From NCBI GenBank assembly GCA_025594325.1, contig JANHCV010000016.1, positions 434,001 through 498,000 of the forward strand: DNA of 64,000 nt. Direction: 5' to 3'. Shown piece by piece: positions 1 to 10,264 of this stretch (position 1 is the stretch's first letter; each line of letters starts with the position of its first letter). A program made the position numbers and the translations under genes. Origin of the DNA: Blastocladiella emersonii ATCC 22665 (taxonomy: Eukaryota; Blastocladiomycota; Blastocladiomycetes; Blastocladiales; Blastocladiaceae). The notes beneath the pieces were generated by a model. The model worked only from the letters and a program-made list of their open reading frames with translations. It made no database searches and was not told the origin of the DNA.

Positions 1-1435
1 TCTCGTAGCGCGCGTGAATGTCGCGGACCAGGCGCGTCTTGGTGATGATCCTACCCGCCGTCCCGCGTCAGTTTCGCCACCCTCACCCTCACCCCTCACC
101 ACAAGCACCGTACTCGATCCGCAGATTCTCGAGCTTCCGCCTCCTCGTCTCGGCGGCGCGTCGGGACCGCGCGCTCTTAGAGCTGCGCCACGCCATGTAG
201 TTGGTCCTGCGGCGGTACTGGAGCAGCTTCTCGGCCATCTCCTTGAGCGTGTTGACCTGGACGGGCCGGCCGACGACCAAACCGTCGGCACCGTTGGTCC
301 CCGCCGCCCCGGCAGCCGCACCCCCGCCCTGCCGCGTCCGGTGGCCGTGGTGCCCGGCGCGGTGCGCATTCGACCCGCGCCCGCCGTGGTGCGGCCCGCC
401 GGGCTGCTTGCTGTGGCTCGTGCGCGAGCTGCCCGTCTGCGAGCCCGCATCGGGCGGGGTCTCGCCGTCGCCGTCGCCATCCTCACTGCCCGGCGCCTCG
501 GGCTGCGCGTCGATAGAGAGGGCAGCCGCCGAGGAGGCGGACTTGGCCGCCGCCCGCTCACGCGGGTGCAGCACGACGCGAAAGTGGCGGCGCGGGCGGT
601 AGATTCGGCGAAGCTCGGCGGCGGGGACGACGGCGACGGGTGATGCCGCATTTGGAGTTGCGGGCGACGTGGTGCCGTGGCCGCGGATGTACACGACGGG
701 TTTGAGCTTAGTCGGGACCGCGGTCGCGCTGGCCGGCCCGTGCGTCGGATGAGCCGCGACGCGCGGCGGCGCGGGCGAGCGGGGTCGTTGCGGGTCGTGT
801 GCGGGCGAGAGCGGGAGTGGTGGAGGCGGCGAGGTCAGAGGTGGTGGAGGCGGCTTCGCGGTCGGCGCGTTGGAGAGCGCCTTGGTGCCCGGTGACGCGT
901 AGCGGGTCGACGGCGCGGCGCGTTCATCCTCGGCCAGCCCGGCAGGCGCGTGCGGGATCAGGCGGCGCATGGACCCGGTGCTCCCGGGCATCGGAGACCG
1001 GATCGCGCGCATGCGGTCGAGCCGCGACATGGGCTTAGTGGGTGCGAGCGAGTTGGAGGAGCCGAGCGGGGAGGCCGGACCCGCGAGCGCGCGCAGCGGG
1101 GGCATCTCGAGTGCGCCGGCGCCGCACGATGCCGAGGGCGATGGCGGGGTTGGCGCGACCGAGGCGAAGGATCCGGCGCGCGAGCCCATGAGGCCGAGTG
1201 ACAGGCGGTCGCCGTCGGCCTCCTGGCTCGCACCAGCGGCGGCGGCGAAGAGCGAGCCGGGCAGCGGGCGCGCGAACCCGGACTTGCGCAGGGCGCGCTT
1301 GACCTTCGGGTGATCATTGGGTTCCCTGGTTGTCGGCAGGCTCACGAGGGTGCCGTGCGAGGTGGCGCGCACGGCGCGGACGTGCAGGGTCGGGACGGCG
1401 TCGCGGTTGGCCGACGCGAGCGAGCGGGCCGACAT
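1..1435 (-). CDS. Unrecognised Ser/Pro/Arg-rich protein, 3' end off the window
   Basis: No family is recognised. The frame opens at an ATG at 1433-1435 (minus strand) and stays open to about 93. A probable 42-base intron (51-92, donor GTGAGG, acceptor GGGTAG) then leads into an open frame that runs off the left edge, so the gene's 3' end is missing. About 447 residues are visible before the intron. Most are low-complexity Ser, Pro, Ala, His and Arg, as in disordered regulatory proteins. The only stretch that looks folded is the last 45 residues or so (LKEMAEKLLQYRRR, then RRKLENLRIEYG), which are helical and basic. After the intron the frame reads ITKTRLVRDIHARYE. The gene is divergent from SHO1 and shares its upstream region. 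The intron choice is tentative. Confidence 0.5.
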
Positions 1436-2026
1436 GGCGGGTTCATTGGCTTCGTTTCATGTGGTTCGCGTGGTTGAGGGAGTGTGAGCACGTCGTCGAC
1501 ACGCTGAGCAAAAGTGTCTCGCACCGGGGCGCGAGAACGTGTCGCGAAACGGCGTGAGGTCACGCGGGCCGCCGCCGCTCGTTTCTCGCCTCTCGTTTCA
1601 CGGCGCCGCACAAGCGGGCGCCACTTTCCGCGCCGAGCTCGGCCACCGCCACACCTCCTCGACCCTGCTTTCCTACGCTCGAGCGATTATAGACGGCGCA
1701 CTGCCACTTGCAGCATCCTGCTCGGTACGGCCATGGCGATGTGATCCTGCCGTGGGCAATGGCGGTGGAGGGGGGTAGAGGCAGACCAAGTGTGCGGCGT
1801 CGGGCTTGCCTGCACTCGCTTGACCAGCTCGGCTGCCCCCACCCCACGACCTCGCTCCCGCACTCTCATTAATCGACGACCTCGCTGCTGCTGCGCACCG
1901 GCCCAACTACAGTGTAGACGCCCACCACCGCTCATCACTCTCCCCAACTGCGTGCTCGCGCATCGTGTTGCAGCATCGCATCTCGCCCTACACCTAGACG
2001 CACGCACGCACCCTTGCACCACACTC
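1436..2026. promoter_or_regulatory. Divergent intergenic region before SHO1
   Basis: About 590 bases separate two divergent starts. The region holds one copy of the recurrent 11-mer TGTCTCGCACC at 1515-1525. The last 150 bases before the SHO1 start are C-rich, as in a 5' leader. Open frames here continue upstream of the SHO1 ATG but have no recognisable content. Confidence 0.5.
1515..1525 (+). promoter_or_regulatory. Recurrent 11-mer TGTCTCGCACC, copy 1
   Basis: Exact copy, 80 bases upstream of the minus-strand gene start at 1435. Other exact copies are at 6606, 31306, 42448, 52768 (minus) and 58257 (minus). Confidence 0.55.
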
Positions 2027-2986
2027 ATGGCGTCGTCCATGAAAGCTGCCGGCGGGTTCACGCCCGCGAACCTGTGGGGCTCGCTGTTCCTTCTCGTGAC
2101 GGCGGCGACCGCCTTCATCGGCTGGCTAGTGTCCTTCATCGGGCTCATCATCATCACGACCAAGGTCGACAACGCCAACGGGACCTCGGTCGGGTGGTTC
2201 ACGTCGCTCTTCTCGCTGACGCTGCTGGCCGCGACGTTGGTCCTCGTCATGATGGGCAACTTCAACCCAGGCCCGTACCGGTGGACGCTGGCGCACGCGC
2301 TCGTCTTCGACTCGGTGCTGACTGTCACCTTCATGGAGAAGGTCACGTCCGCCAAGGGGCTCGGCGTCGCCGTCGGCCTGTACCTGTTCGGCACCATCCT
2401 GCTGCTCATCGTGCAGCTGCTGTGGGTCGTGTACCTGACGGCCGAGCAGGACTCGCCCCTGACGCGCGCCCTCGAGCGGTACGACGCGCCCTACGTCGCC
2501 GAGGCCCGCGCCCTCAAGCGCCGCACCATGCTGTCCATGGCCGGCCCGCCGCAGCTGCCGTTCGCCGCCCCCGTCTCGCCCATCACCATCCCTATGCCCA
2601 ACCACGGCAACGGCAACGGCGGCGTCCCGCCCATGCCCAACGGCGGCCTCGGCCAGCCCATGTTCGGCAACCTCGAGGCCAAGCCCTCGCAGACCCACCT
2701 CGCCCCCGCCGTCGAGGCCTCGGGCATCCCTGCCGCGCAGCAGCAGCAGCCCGCGAACGACGCCGGGTCCGAGGTCGGGTCCTCGGTCGAGTCGCTCGTC
2801 TTCGCGTACCGCGCCAAGGCCCTGTTCGCGTACGCGGCCAACCCCGAGGACCCGCAGGAGGTGTCCTTCGACAAGGACGAGATCATGGACATTGCCAACC
2901 CGCACGGCAACCGCTGGTGGCAGGCCCGCCGCGCCAACGGGCAGGTCGGCATCGTGCCCAGCAACTACCTCCAGCTGCTCCAGTAA
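2027..2986 (+). CDS. SHO1: Sho1-like transmembrane osmosensor with SH3 domain
   Basis: Sho1 is the plasma-membrane adaptor of one branch of the HOG osmoregulatory MAP-kinase pathway; its SH3 domain recruits the Pbs2 MAPKK. The 319-residue product has four hydrophobic segments (about 18-43, 56-75, 86-102 and 111-137), a Pro/Gln/Gly-rich linker, and a C-terminal SH3 domain (about 259-318) with ALFAYAANPEDPQEVSF, the RWWQAR tryptophan pair and the GIVPSNYL strand. Yeast Sho1 has the same layout at 367 residues. The frame continues upstream, but the ATG at 2027 is chosen because it lies just before TM1 and follows a CA-rich leader; upstream residues look like noise. No intron is needed. The four-TM plus SH3 architecture is fungus-specific and supports a fungal source. 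Confidence 0.93.
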   Translation: MASSMKAAGGFTPANLWGSLFLLVTAATAFIGWLVSFIGLIIITTKVDNANGTSVGWFTSLFSLTLLAATLVLVMMGNFNPGPYRWTLAHALVFDSVLTVTFMEKVTSAKGLGVAVGLYLFGTILLLIVQLLWVVYLTAEQDSPLTRALERYDAPYVAEARALKRRTMLSMAGPPQLPFAAPVSPITIPMPNHGNGNGGVPPMPNGGLGQPMFGNLEAKPSQTHLAPAVEASGIPAAQQQQPANDAGSEVGSSVESLVFAYRAKALFAYAANPEDPQEVSFDKDEIMDIANPHGNRWWQARRANGQVGIVPSNYLQLLQ

Positions 2987-3159
2987 CTTTTGTGTGTGTC
3001 CCATGACTGCCTCCCCCCTCCCCTCGTTTTTGTTGTACCTCTACACGGAGCGGTTTTGTTTCCTCGGTTGATTGATAGACGTGTGTGTTCGCGCCCGTTC
3101 AGCTCGACTTGGTCGGTGAGGCGCAACGCGACTTCTCTCCCCCATCGCTCGACGCAACC

Positions 3160-3619
3160 ATGGAATCCTCGCTAAACTCGGTCTTTGACAAAATGTAAGC
3201 CCATGCATTCTTGCCACGACATTCATCAACATCTAACCGCAGAGCTGGCCGAAGCGTCGCCGCGTCGCCGTCGACCGGCCTGCTCCTCCTCGACGATGCC
3301 GCCCTGACCATCAAGGGTACTAACCTCTGTTGCAGTCCTACCGGCACTCCACTGACCACCTCGACGTGCAGCCACGTCGTCTCCATCCGTCCCAACCTCA
3401 GTCCCGTGGCCCTCGTACGCCTCGGCCGACGGCGGCGTCGCGGCAGTCACCGTTGACGGACGGTACGCTCCCTTCGCACTCCCTCCCCCCTCCCGCTCAG
3501 GTCGCTAACACGGCCAGCGTAGGCGATACCTCGTGCACAAGCGCAACGGGTTCACGCTAGTCCAGACGGCCGCCGCGGCGCCCGCTGCGGGCGGTCCGTC
3601 AGGCGCCAAGGCCTCGTAG
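3160..3619 (+). CDS. Small LAMTOR5-like protein (Ragulator/EGO-type roadblock fold)
   Basis: Four short exons join cleanly: 3160-3194, 3243-3316, 3372-3462 and 3523-3619, giving 98 residues. Donors are GTAAGC, GTACTA and GTACGC. Acceptors follow CTAAC or CTGAC branch-like sequences. The product starts MESSLNSVFDK and has GLLLLDDAALTIK, GGVAAVTVDGRRYLVHK and RNGFTLVQT. Length, the N-terminal helix and the final beta hairpin resemble LAMTOR5/HBXIP, a subunit of the lysosomal Rag-GTPase scaffold that couples amino acids to TORC1. The central helix matches poorly, so the family call is provisional. The gene follows SHO1 on the same strand by about 170 bases and is convergent with PIGU (38 bases between stops). 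No single frame covers it, so simple ORF calling would miss it. Confidence 0.5.
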
Positions 3620-3657
3620 CCTGCTGCCTGCGCAGAAGTGGTATTATATAAACGTCA

Positions 3658-5537
3658 TCACTCGGACTCGGAGTACATGGCGACCGTTGGGTACACCCTC
3701 CACGGCTCGATCCCTTCAGGCACGGGCTCCTTTCCCGCCTCCTCCTGGGCCTTCTTGACCGCGACGAGCCGCTGCTTCTCCGCCTCTTCCTCGGCCTCGC
3801 TATCCGTATCCCCGGTATGCACACGCGCAGGCTTCGGCGGCCCACCTGCGGCCAAAACGCGAGCGCGCGCGAGCCCCGCGACGAGCCCCTCCTGGATCCC
3901 CGCGTGGTGCGCGCGGACCAGCACCCCGTGCACGGCGTCGGCGTGGACGAGCGTGGCGCCGAGCGCGAGCACCAGCTTCAGCGCGTACGGGAAGTTGGCG
4001 TTGCCCGAGTGCAGCGCCGTCCATAGAAGGTACATGGCGGGGAACAGGAGCGAGGTCGCGAAGAAGACGGCGGCTGCGGGGAAGGCGTAGCGGTAGTCTA
4101 CAGCAGGGTGGGAGGTTAGTGGTGTGTGAAGGAGCGGGAGAGGGAGGGAGGGATGTAACTAACGTACACTTCCACGTGTTGGCGTACAGCGGGAGGAAGG
4201 CGAGCCACAGCGCGTAGTCGCCGCACGTCGGGTACGCGCGCAGCGTCGCCTGGATCCCGAGGTACGTCGTCAGCGCAAAGATCGGGAGCTCGGCGCTAAA
4301 CCGCGCAAGAGTCAGCATTCGGTCCGGCTCAAGTCGTCGACATGGACGTACCCGAAGCGCAGCAGCACAGGGAACAGGTAGACAAAGACGTGGGCTTGGA
4401 ACACGAACACGAAAAACGCGCGGAAGTGGTCAAACACCTCGGTCACAAAGTACCACCACACGCCAATGCTGGGCGACATGTCCGGGACGCGCAGGCTACG
4501 CGCGCAAGAGGGGGATCAGTATGGTCGCCGCACGGGAGTGTGAGTGGTCGTACATGAACCCGGTCGTGGCGCCGAGCACCTCCCACGAGTCGAGGCCGAG
4601 AACGTGCGTGAAGAACATGTGGAAGACGACGTTCCACATCGCGACGGACATGACGACTGCGGGGATCAGAGCCATGGCGCTCTACATTCGGCGCCCGTGT
4701 CAGCCAGCGCAACCTCGCACGCAACCAGGAGAGGAAACGCACCAGCTTCTCCGACCGACGCAGAATTAGGGCAATGATCGGTACGAGGACGATCGGGTAA
4801 AACCCTAGCTGCGCGGCGGCCGCCAGCGCACACGCCGCCCACATGCGGTCGCCCGCGACCGCGCGCTGCGCCGCGAGGACAACGAGGGCGCGCTCGATCC
4901 CGCCCGTCTCCATGCCGAGACACGCTGCGATCGCGAGCGGGTTCGCCCCGTACGCGAGCGCGACGCGCGCGGGCGTCCACTCGACGCCACCGCCGCGCCG
5001 GTCCACGCCGACCTGCGGGCCCACGGGCAGGTGCGCCGCGGGCTCGAGCTCGGGCTGCTTGCGCGCAATGTACGCCAGCATCGCGGCGACGCTCACGTCG
5101 ACGAGGATGCAGACCCACGGGTGCGCGGCGGGCGGGAGCGCGGCGAAGAAGGGGAGGAGCAGCGGCGACTGGTGGAACACGTCGTTGGCGTACAGCGGCA
5201 GGCCGCGCGTGTACAGGTACAGGCCTTCCTGAACTAGATGACTCGCGAGTGCGTTAGGATTACGTCGAGCTCAAGAGTGCGGGACGGCGAACGTACATCG
5301 CTTCCACGACGTGACGGGCGTGCTGACCGCGACAAACTCGCGCAGCGTGGCGAGAGCCGAAGTCGGGAGACCCACGAGCAGCGCCGCACGGAGTGCAAAG
5401 GCCGCAGCGAGAACGGCATAGAGGTGCCATGCCGGATCAGCGGTTGACGCTGCGGGGGCCGCAGGTCCGGAAGGCACCGGCACCGGCGCTGCGGCCTTTG
5501 TGGCCTCAGGTTCGGGATTCGTCTTTGTAGGATTCAT
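3658..5537 (-). CDS. PIGU: GPI transamidase subunit PIG-U/Gab1
   Basis: PIG-U (yeast Gab1/Cdc91) is an ER-membrane subunit of the complex that attaches GPI anchors to proteins. Six exons fit: 5537-5297, 5233-4743, 4681-4554, 4495-4352, 4295-4168 and 4097-3658. The five introns are 56-70 bases, nearly all with GTACGN donors and TAG acceptors. The total is 523 residues. Family landmarks are STPVTSWKRFQEGL, then PLYANDVFHQSPLL (human SWKRVVEGL, VFHETPL), SIGVWWYFVTEVFDHFR, and AYPTCGDYALWLAFLPLY (human SYPTVGDVALYMAFFP). Many hydrophobic segments match a polytopic protein. Oddities are a Pro/Ala-rich 40-residue N-terminal extension and an acidic C-terminal tail absent from the human protein. The start is the only in-frame ATG before TM1. 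Confidence 0.92.
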
Positions 5538-6846
5538 TGAAGCGTATTGCGGCCAGTGAGGGCACGTTGTTGCATGGGATATGGGTGTGGTGCGTGGTCG
5601 AATAGGGTAAGACGGTCAGCGTGGCGGCAGCAGCGAGCGCCCTCGCGCGGCGCACCTCGTGCGGCACGGGCCCATGAACGACGCGATAGGCGACAACTGG
5701 CCAGCTGGACTTGCCGACGCGCCCGAACACCGTGTGAGGTGCCCACTGCCAGTCCACCATTGTTAGGATCAACAGGTGCAGCCGCTCACGGTGCCCGACG
5801 GTGTGTCGATGTGCGCGGTGCGCCGCCGTGGCGCACACTTGAGCATCACAAGTTCGATCAAGCGGACCAAAGCTTCGTGACTCGCGCCGTCCCATTTACT
5901 CTATGGACGCGTCGATGGCCTCGTCGTGGGGCATGTGGATCTTCACGTGCTGTCCGCGCTCCTCTGACGCATCAAGTCCACCGCCCACGCGAGCCAACTC
6001 ACCCTCTCTGGGCCAAAGCCAGTTGACATGCAATGTACCGCATTTGCTCACGAAACTTCATACAACACGCAGATTTCAACTGATCGCGTCTGTTAACGCT
6101 AAAAGAGCACTTCTTTCTCGCGTCATGGTCCCCGCGCGGCGTGTAGCCCGGCGGGTTGTCCGTTGATCCGCGACCCACAAATTTCGGGCACAATCTCGAC
6201 CGTGTGTCGACGTACTGTATAATCCATCACGGTCGGATCCGCCTCCTTTCAGGCCTTTCGTGTCACGTTGATATTTTCGAGCGCTGGTTCTCGTTGCGGG
6301 TGACGCGCGGCCACGCCGCGGCTGCAACCTCGCGTCCACGGTCCTTGATGCGCCGGGCCAGCAGCCAATCCACCGTCGCCGCTCCAGCATCCACGCGATC
6401 CCTCTTCCTCCCCGCGCGCGCGCTGTGAAAAGGCCGCACCACGCGCACGGGGAGGAAGCCTGGTCGAGTGGGGCGGCGAGGGTCGCCCGCTGGCACGGCT
6501 GCTTTGGGAGACGCGGGCGCGGCTGGTTTGTGTTTGAATATAGTAGATCTGAATTTTTAAGTATCGTCTCTTGAGCTTATTCAAAGCGTTCGCAAAGGGG
6601 AGACATGTCTCGCACCCGTCACGTGTTTGCGTGACGCGTCCATGAGCTCGTCGCCGCCGCGAGCACGATCGCTGCTTCGGCCGGCTCCCCTGCTTCGGCG
6701 AGTCCGCGTCGCGTCCATTGAGGCCCATCGAGAACGTTCTTCAAGTCGTACGAGTGAGCGAGGCGAGAGAGGTAGGTAATCAAGTGTACAATTATCAATC
6801 CTCGCAACAAAGTCTCTCTTTCATCATCAACAAAATCAGTCTACTA
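5538..6846. other. 1.3-kb intergenic region without a convincing gene
   Basis: This region separates the PIGU start from the 3' end of the next minus-strand gene. Base composition is lower in GC than in coding regions, with an AT-rich patch near 6530-6570. Open frames on both strands are short, begin inside one another and have no recognisable content. One copy of TGTCTCGCACC lies at 6606-6616. No tRNA-like or transposon-like structure was seen. Confidence 0.5.
6606..6616 (+). promoter_or_regulatory. Recurrent 11-mer TGTCTCGCACC, copy 2
   Basis: Exact copy in the 1.3-kb intergenic region, 230 bases from the 3' end of the minus-strand gene at 6847. It is the only copy not close to a recognised start. 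Confidence 0.45.
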
Positions 6847-9276
6847 CTACGCGCTCCAGTGCACCTCGGACGCGCGGGCCGCGCGGTGATGCGCCGCCGC
6901 CCCACGCGCTGTTGGCGGCACGAACGCGTGGCCGAACGGGCGGTCGCGGTCGCGGGGCTCGGCGCTGGCGCGCGCGACGCCGCCCCACCACGCCGTGGAC
7001 GCGAGCGGTGGCGGGTGCGCGTGCCGCGACGCGCCGGGCATCGGGCCCGAGGCCGCAGCGGCGGCGGACGCGCGCCACTGCGACTCCTCGTCGGGCGACG
7101 GGAGCGGGGTGCCGAACCGGGAAGACGGGCCCGAGGCGGGCGGCGGCTGCTGCTGGTCGGCGGCCGAGGTGAAGGGCGCCGGGGCCGAGCCGGGCGACAT
7201 GGGCGACGGCGGCTGGGTGCCGGCGTACGGCCGCGCGGCGGTGTAATAGTCCTCGGGCGCCGCGACCGTGGGCGAGGATGCGCGGAACACGAACCGGTCG
7301 AGCGTGGTGGTCGAGGACGCGTTGGGCGCGGCGCTACCGGCACCACCGCCGCCGGACCCGCTCGTGGCCGACGCGGCGCTGAGGCCGAGACTGCTGGCGC
7401 CGGCGGGGAGCGGGATCACGGAAGACGCGGGCACGGGGCCGGCGGGGGTAGGTCCGCGCGACGGGTGCGCGAGGTGCGAGGTGCGGCGCTTGCGCAGCGG
7501 CGTGTCGACGAGCAGCGACGACGACCAGTTGAGCTGGTCCGACAGGCCGGGCGCGGACCCGTTGGTGCCCGTGGCGGCACCGGCCATGTTCGAGGGCGCC
7601 GGGGTGTCGTCGTAGTTGAGGTACACGGGGAAGAAGGGCGACTGGCCGCGGGCGTTGCCGAACCGGGTGCCGAACGACGACGCGTGGCAGTGATGGTGGT
7701 GGTGCGGCGAGAAGGGTTGCTGCTGCTGGTAGTACGGGTACGCGTAGACCTGCTGCTGCTGCTGCTGGACCTCCGGGACCGGGGCCAGGTTCGGGTAGGC
7801 CGGGTCGTAGTAGTAGTTGCTGCTGAACTGCTGCTGCTGCTGGTACGGGTCGAGGTAGGCCGACGTGTACTGCTGCTGATACTGGTGGTACTGGTACTGG
7901 GGCAGGTCGCCGAGGTGCGAGGCGCCCGAGTCGGCGTCGCTGTGGAACGAGCCCGTCGACGAGTGGGCGTGGGCGGGCACGGGCACGGGCACGGGCACGG
8001 GGCCCGACGCGTTGCCGGCGAGCGTGGCCTCGTCAATGTAAGTGGTGAAGAGCTGGTCGACGTTGGGCTCGGCGGCGGGGAGCTCGGGTGCCGAGAAGGC
8101 CGGGTCGAGGGGCGACGCGGACCGGCCGGCGTCGCCGCCGAACGCGGGCGAGGGCGCCGCGTCGGTCGAGAAGTCGGGCGAGGCGGGCGCATCCCCAAAG
8201 TAGGCGAGGAAGCGGTGGAAGAAGGCCTCGGCGGCGCGGGTGCCGGCCTCGTCGTCGTCGGCGACAGCAGGCGGGGCAGGTGCGCGCGCGGCGGCCTCGT
8301 CGGCCGTCAGCTCGCCCTCCTCGGGCTCGGACTCGGGCTCGCTGAGACCGGCCGAGTCGACGTCGGCGTCATCATCATCGTCTGCATCATCGTCGGGGCA
8401 CGAGTCAGCGTCCGAGTCGGCATCGTCAGCATCAGCGTACACGGCGTCGGGCGCAGCGGCAAAGGCCGAGAGCGGGAGCGAGGCCGTGTCGTCCCAGTCA
8501 TCCTCGTCGCTGTAGTAGCGGACGGGCGTCGCGTCGTAGGAAGCCGAGGCCGAGGCGGACGCCGTAGCCGAGGTGGTAGCGGGCAGGTGGTGGAGCGACT
8601 CGGTCGAGGCGGCCCAGCTCGAGTGGCTCGGGTCCGTGGCGGTCAGCGAGGCCGAGGCCGACGAGGCGCTGGACGCGTCCCAGAACACGGGCAGGTCGAG
8701 CGGGAACACGGCGGCGGCGGCAGCAGCGGCCGCGGCCAGGTCGAGGTCCGAGACGGCGGCGGCCGCGGCCGAGGGCGACGAGGGCGAGTAGGCGAACGAC
8801 GCAGCGCCAGCAGCAGCGGCGGGCTCCGAAGTGGAGCGCGGAGGCGTGGACACGGCCGACATGTCGGTGGTAATGGCGGCGTGCAGTGGTTCTTGTCGAG
8901 TCACACGAGACTCAAGGTGGGCCAGCGAAGAATCGAGGCCTGCAAGAACCAAAAGTGAGCCATGAGCGTCCGTGGTAGCAGCTGCACGGGCGGGCCGAGC
9001 AGCAGCAGCAGCGGGAGCGCAGTAGTACCTGGTGGAGAAGTGGGCCGTGGCGGCGTCGTTGCGCGGCGGGAAGATGGCGGCGGCAGAGGCGATCGAGGAG
9101 CAGAGGGGGCTGCAGCAGAGGGCGGGGGCAGCAGATGGGTCGACGGCGATGGAGGCAGTCGACGACGGGGCGAAGGGGGAGGTGGTGGCGAGGCAGAGGG
9201 ACGAGTCGGAGCGGAGGCGAGAGTTTTTTTGCGTTGGAGGGTAATAGAGGGAGGCGTTGTCGGGCGAGACAGGCAT
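6847..9276 (-). CDS. Disordered Gln/Ser/Ala-rich protein with acidic block, function unknown
   Basis: One uninterrupted frame of 809 residues is almost entirely low complexity. Blocks of Ala and Ser come first, then a strongly acidic Asp/Glu segment in the middle, followed by a Tyr/Gln-rich segment with several runs of four to six glutamines, a His5 run, and Pro/Ser-rich ends. The Tyr/Gln-rich part resembles prion-like or phase-separating regions of RNA-binding and transcription proteins, but no folded domain is visible. The start at 9276 is chosen because it is the first ATG downstream of a TATAAAG on the same strand at 9755-9749. A later ATG at 8862 is the main alternative. A GGGCAC repeat near 7975-8000 encodes alternating Pro-Val. 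Function is not assigned. Confidence 0.6.
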   Translation of the reverse strand: MPVSPDNASLYYPPTQKNSRLRSDSSLCLATTSPFAPSSTASIAVDPSAAPALCCSPLCSSIASAAAIFPPRNDAATAHFSTRYYCAPAAAAARPARAAATTDAHGSLLVLAGLDSSLAHLESRVTRQEPLHAAITTDMSAVSTPPRSTSEPAAAAGAASFAYSPSSPSAAAAAVSDLDLAAAAAAAAAVFPLDLPVFWDASSASSASASLTATDPSHSSWAASTESLHHLPATTSATASASASASYDATPVRYYSDEDDWDDTASLPLSAFAAAPDAVYADADDADSDADSCPDDDADDDDDADVDSAGLSEPESEPEEGELTADEAAARAPAPPAVADDDEAGTRAAEAFFHRFLAYFGDAPASPDFSTDAAPSPAFGGDAGRSASPLDPAFSAPELPAAEPNVDQLFTTYIDEATLAGNASGPVPVPVPVPAHAHSSTGSFHSDADSGASHLGDLPQYQYHQYQQQYTSAYLDPYQQQQQFSSNYYYDPAYPNLAPVPEVQQQQQQVYAYPYYQQQQPFSPHHHHHCHASSFGTRFGNARGQSPFFPVYLNYDDTPAPSNMAGAATGTNGSAPGLSDQLNWSSSLLVDTPLRKRRTSHLAHPSRGPTPAGPVPASSVIPLPAGASSLGLSAASATSGSGGGGAGSAAPNASSTTTLDRFVFRASSPTVAAPEDYYTAARPYAGTQPPSPMSPGSAPAPFTSAADQQQPPPASGPSSRFGTPLPSPDEESQWRASAAAAASGPMPGASRHAHPPPLASTAWWGGVARASAEPRDRDRPFGHAFVPPTARGAAAHHRAARASEVHWSA

Positions 9277-10264
9277 GGCGGGCGAGGGCGAGGCAACGGA
9301 CGGCGGTCGGCACAGACGGCGACGACGGCGGACGGGAGGGATGGGAGGGGACGACTCGGCAACAACAGCGACGGCGGCGGCGATGAGTGCAGCAGCAGCG
9401 ACGTGGAGAGGATGAGGGGACCGAGGGGGGAGTAGAGCGTGACTTGACTGTGTGCTGGGGGAGAGTGCACGAGCAGACGGCGGACAATGATTGAGTGATA
9501 CAGCGCACAGAGATGGAGGGAGGGCGGGTGGGGAGCGAGGGCGAGCGGGCGGGCGGGCAGCGGGGATGCGCGCGAGACGAGAAAAAAAATGCGTGGAAAA
9601 AAAATCGGGCGGACTCGGCTTGCGCGATCGCGTTGGCGATGGGGAGAGGGACACACACGCGCGAAGAGGGAGATGCGCGGAGGTTGTCGAGCTGCTATGC
9701 GAGGAGGGAGGATGAGGAGAGGAGAGGGGGAGAGAGAGCAGGGTCGCCCTTTATAGCCGGGCCTCGGAGCGCACGCAGCAGGCAGGGTGGGCCGCGCCGC
9801 GACGCGTCGGGCGAGCAAGCTGGAGCCGGCGCCCGCCGTCGCTGCGTGCACCCGCACACGGCTCCCTGCGCTGCGCGGCTCGCCCACCTCGCGCGCTCCT
9901 GCCTCCCAAGCGAGGGCGACTGCAAGTCCCCGGCGCGTGATTCTCACCCGCCGCCGTGCACCCCGCGCCGGCGGGATGGGATGCGCCCCGCGTGTCCCCC
10001 ATGCGCGCTGCGGTGGTGCGGCCCGCATCACCGCTCGCGCTCCATCGACGCCGCGGGGGGCCGGTCGGGTGTGGGCGACGGTCGGCCAGCGCCGGCCCGG
10101 CGACGTGGCGCGTGGCGTTGCGCGGCCCACGTGTTGCGGCGTTTTCTCTGTTCCTCGCTCGGCGATCCTTTCTTCGGTCGCGGCGTCTCCTTCTCCCTTC
10201 GCTTCCCCGCACACGACCGCACACCACGCATCGCCACCACCACATCAAGCAACGCATCACCGCC
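9277..10264. promoter_or_regulatory. Divergent promoter between disordered-protein gene and J-protein gene
   Basis: About 990 bases hold the long 5' leader of the minus-strand gene and the leader of the plus-strand J-protein gene. A minus-strand TATAAAG box sits at 9749-9755, with purine-rich GGAGAG tracts around 9700-9740. No ATG for the minus-strand gene occurs between that box and 9276. Confidence 0.55.
9749..9755 (-). promoter_or_regulatory. TATA box (TATAAAG)
   Basis: TATAAAG reads on the minus strand in a GC-rich setting. The first minus-strand ATG downstream is at 9276, which fixes the likely start of the 6847-9276 gene. The leader would be long, about 450 bases. Confidence 0.45.

Noticed and set aside
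3211-3456. Single-frame 81-codon ORF as the small gene after SHO1
   Set aside because: Splicing three introns gives a better product with a conserved-looking ending; the unspliced frame becomes Arg-rich noise after the first 25 residues.
5506-5895. A 129-codon minus-strand frame overlapping the PIGU start
   Set aside because: It overlaps the PIGU N-terminus in another frame and has no recognisable content.
7975-8000. GGGCAC repeat as a CRISPR or satellite
   Set aside because: It is a short in-frame coding microsatellite; there are no spacers.
6718-8958. A 746-codon plus-strand frame opposite the disordered-protein gene
   Set aside because: Arg/Gly/Val-only composition typical of an antisense shadow; no domain, and the minus strand has a TATA box and coherent residue blocks.
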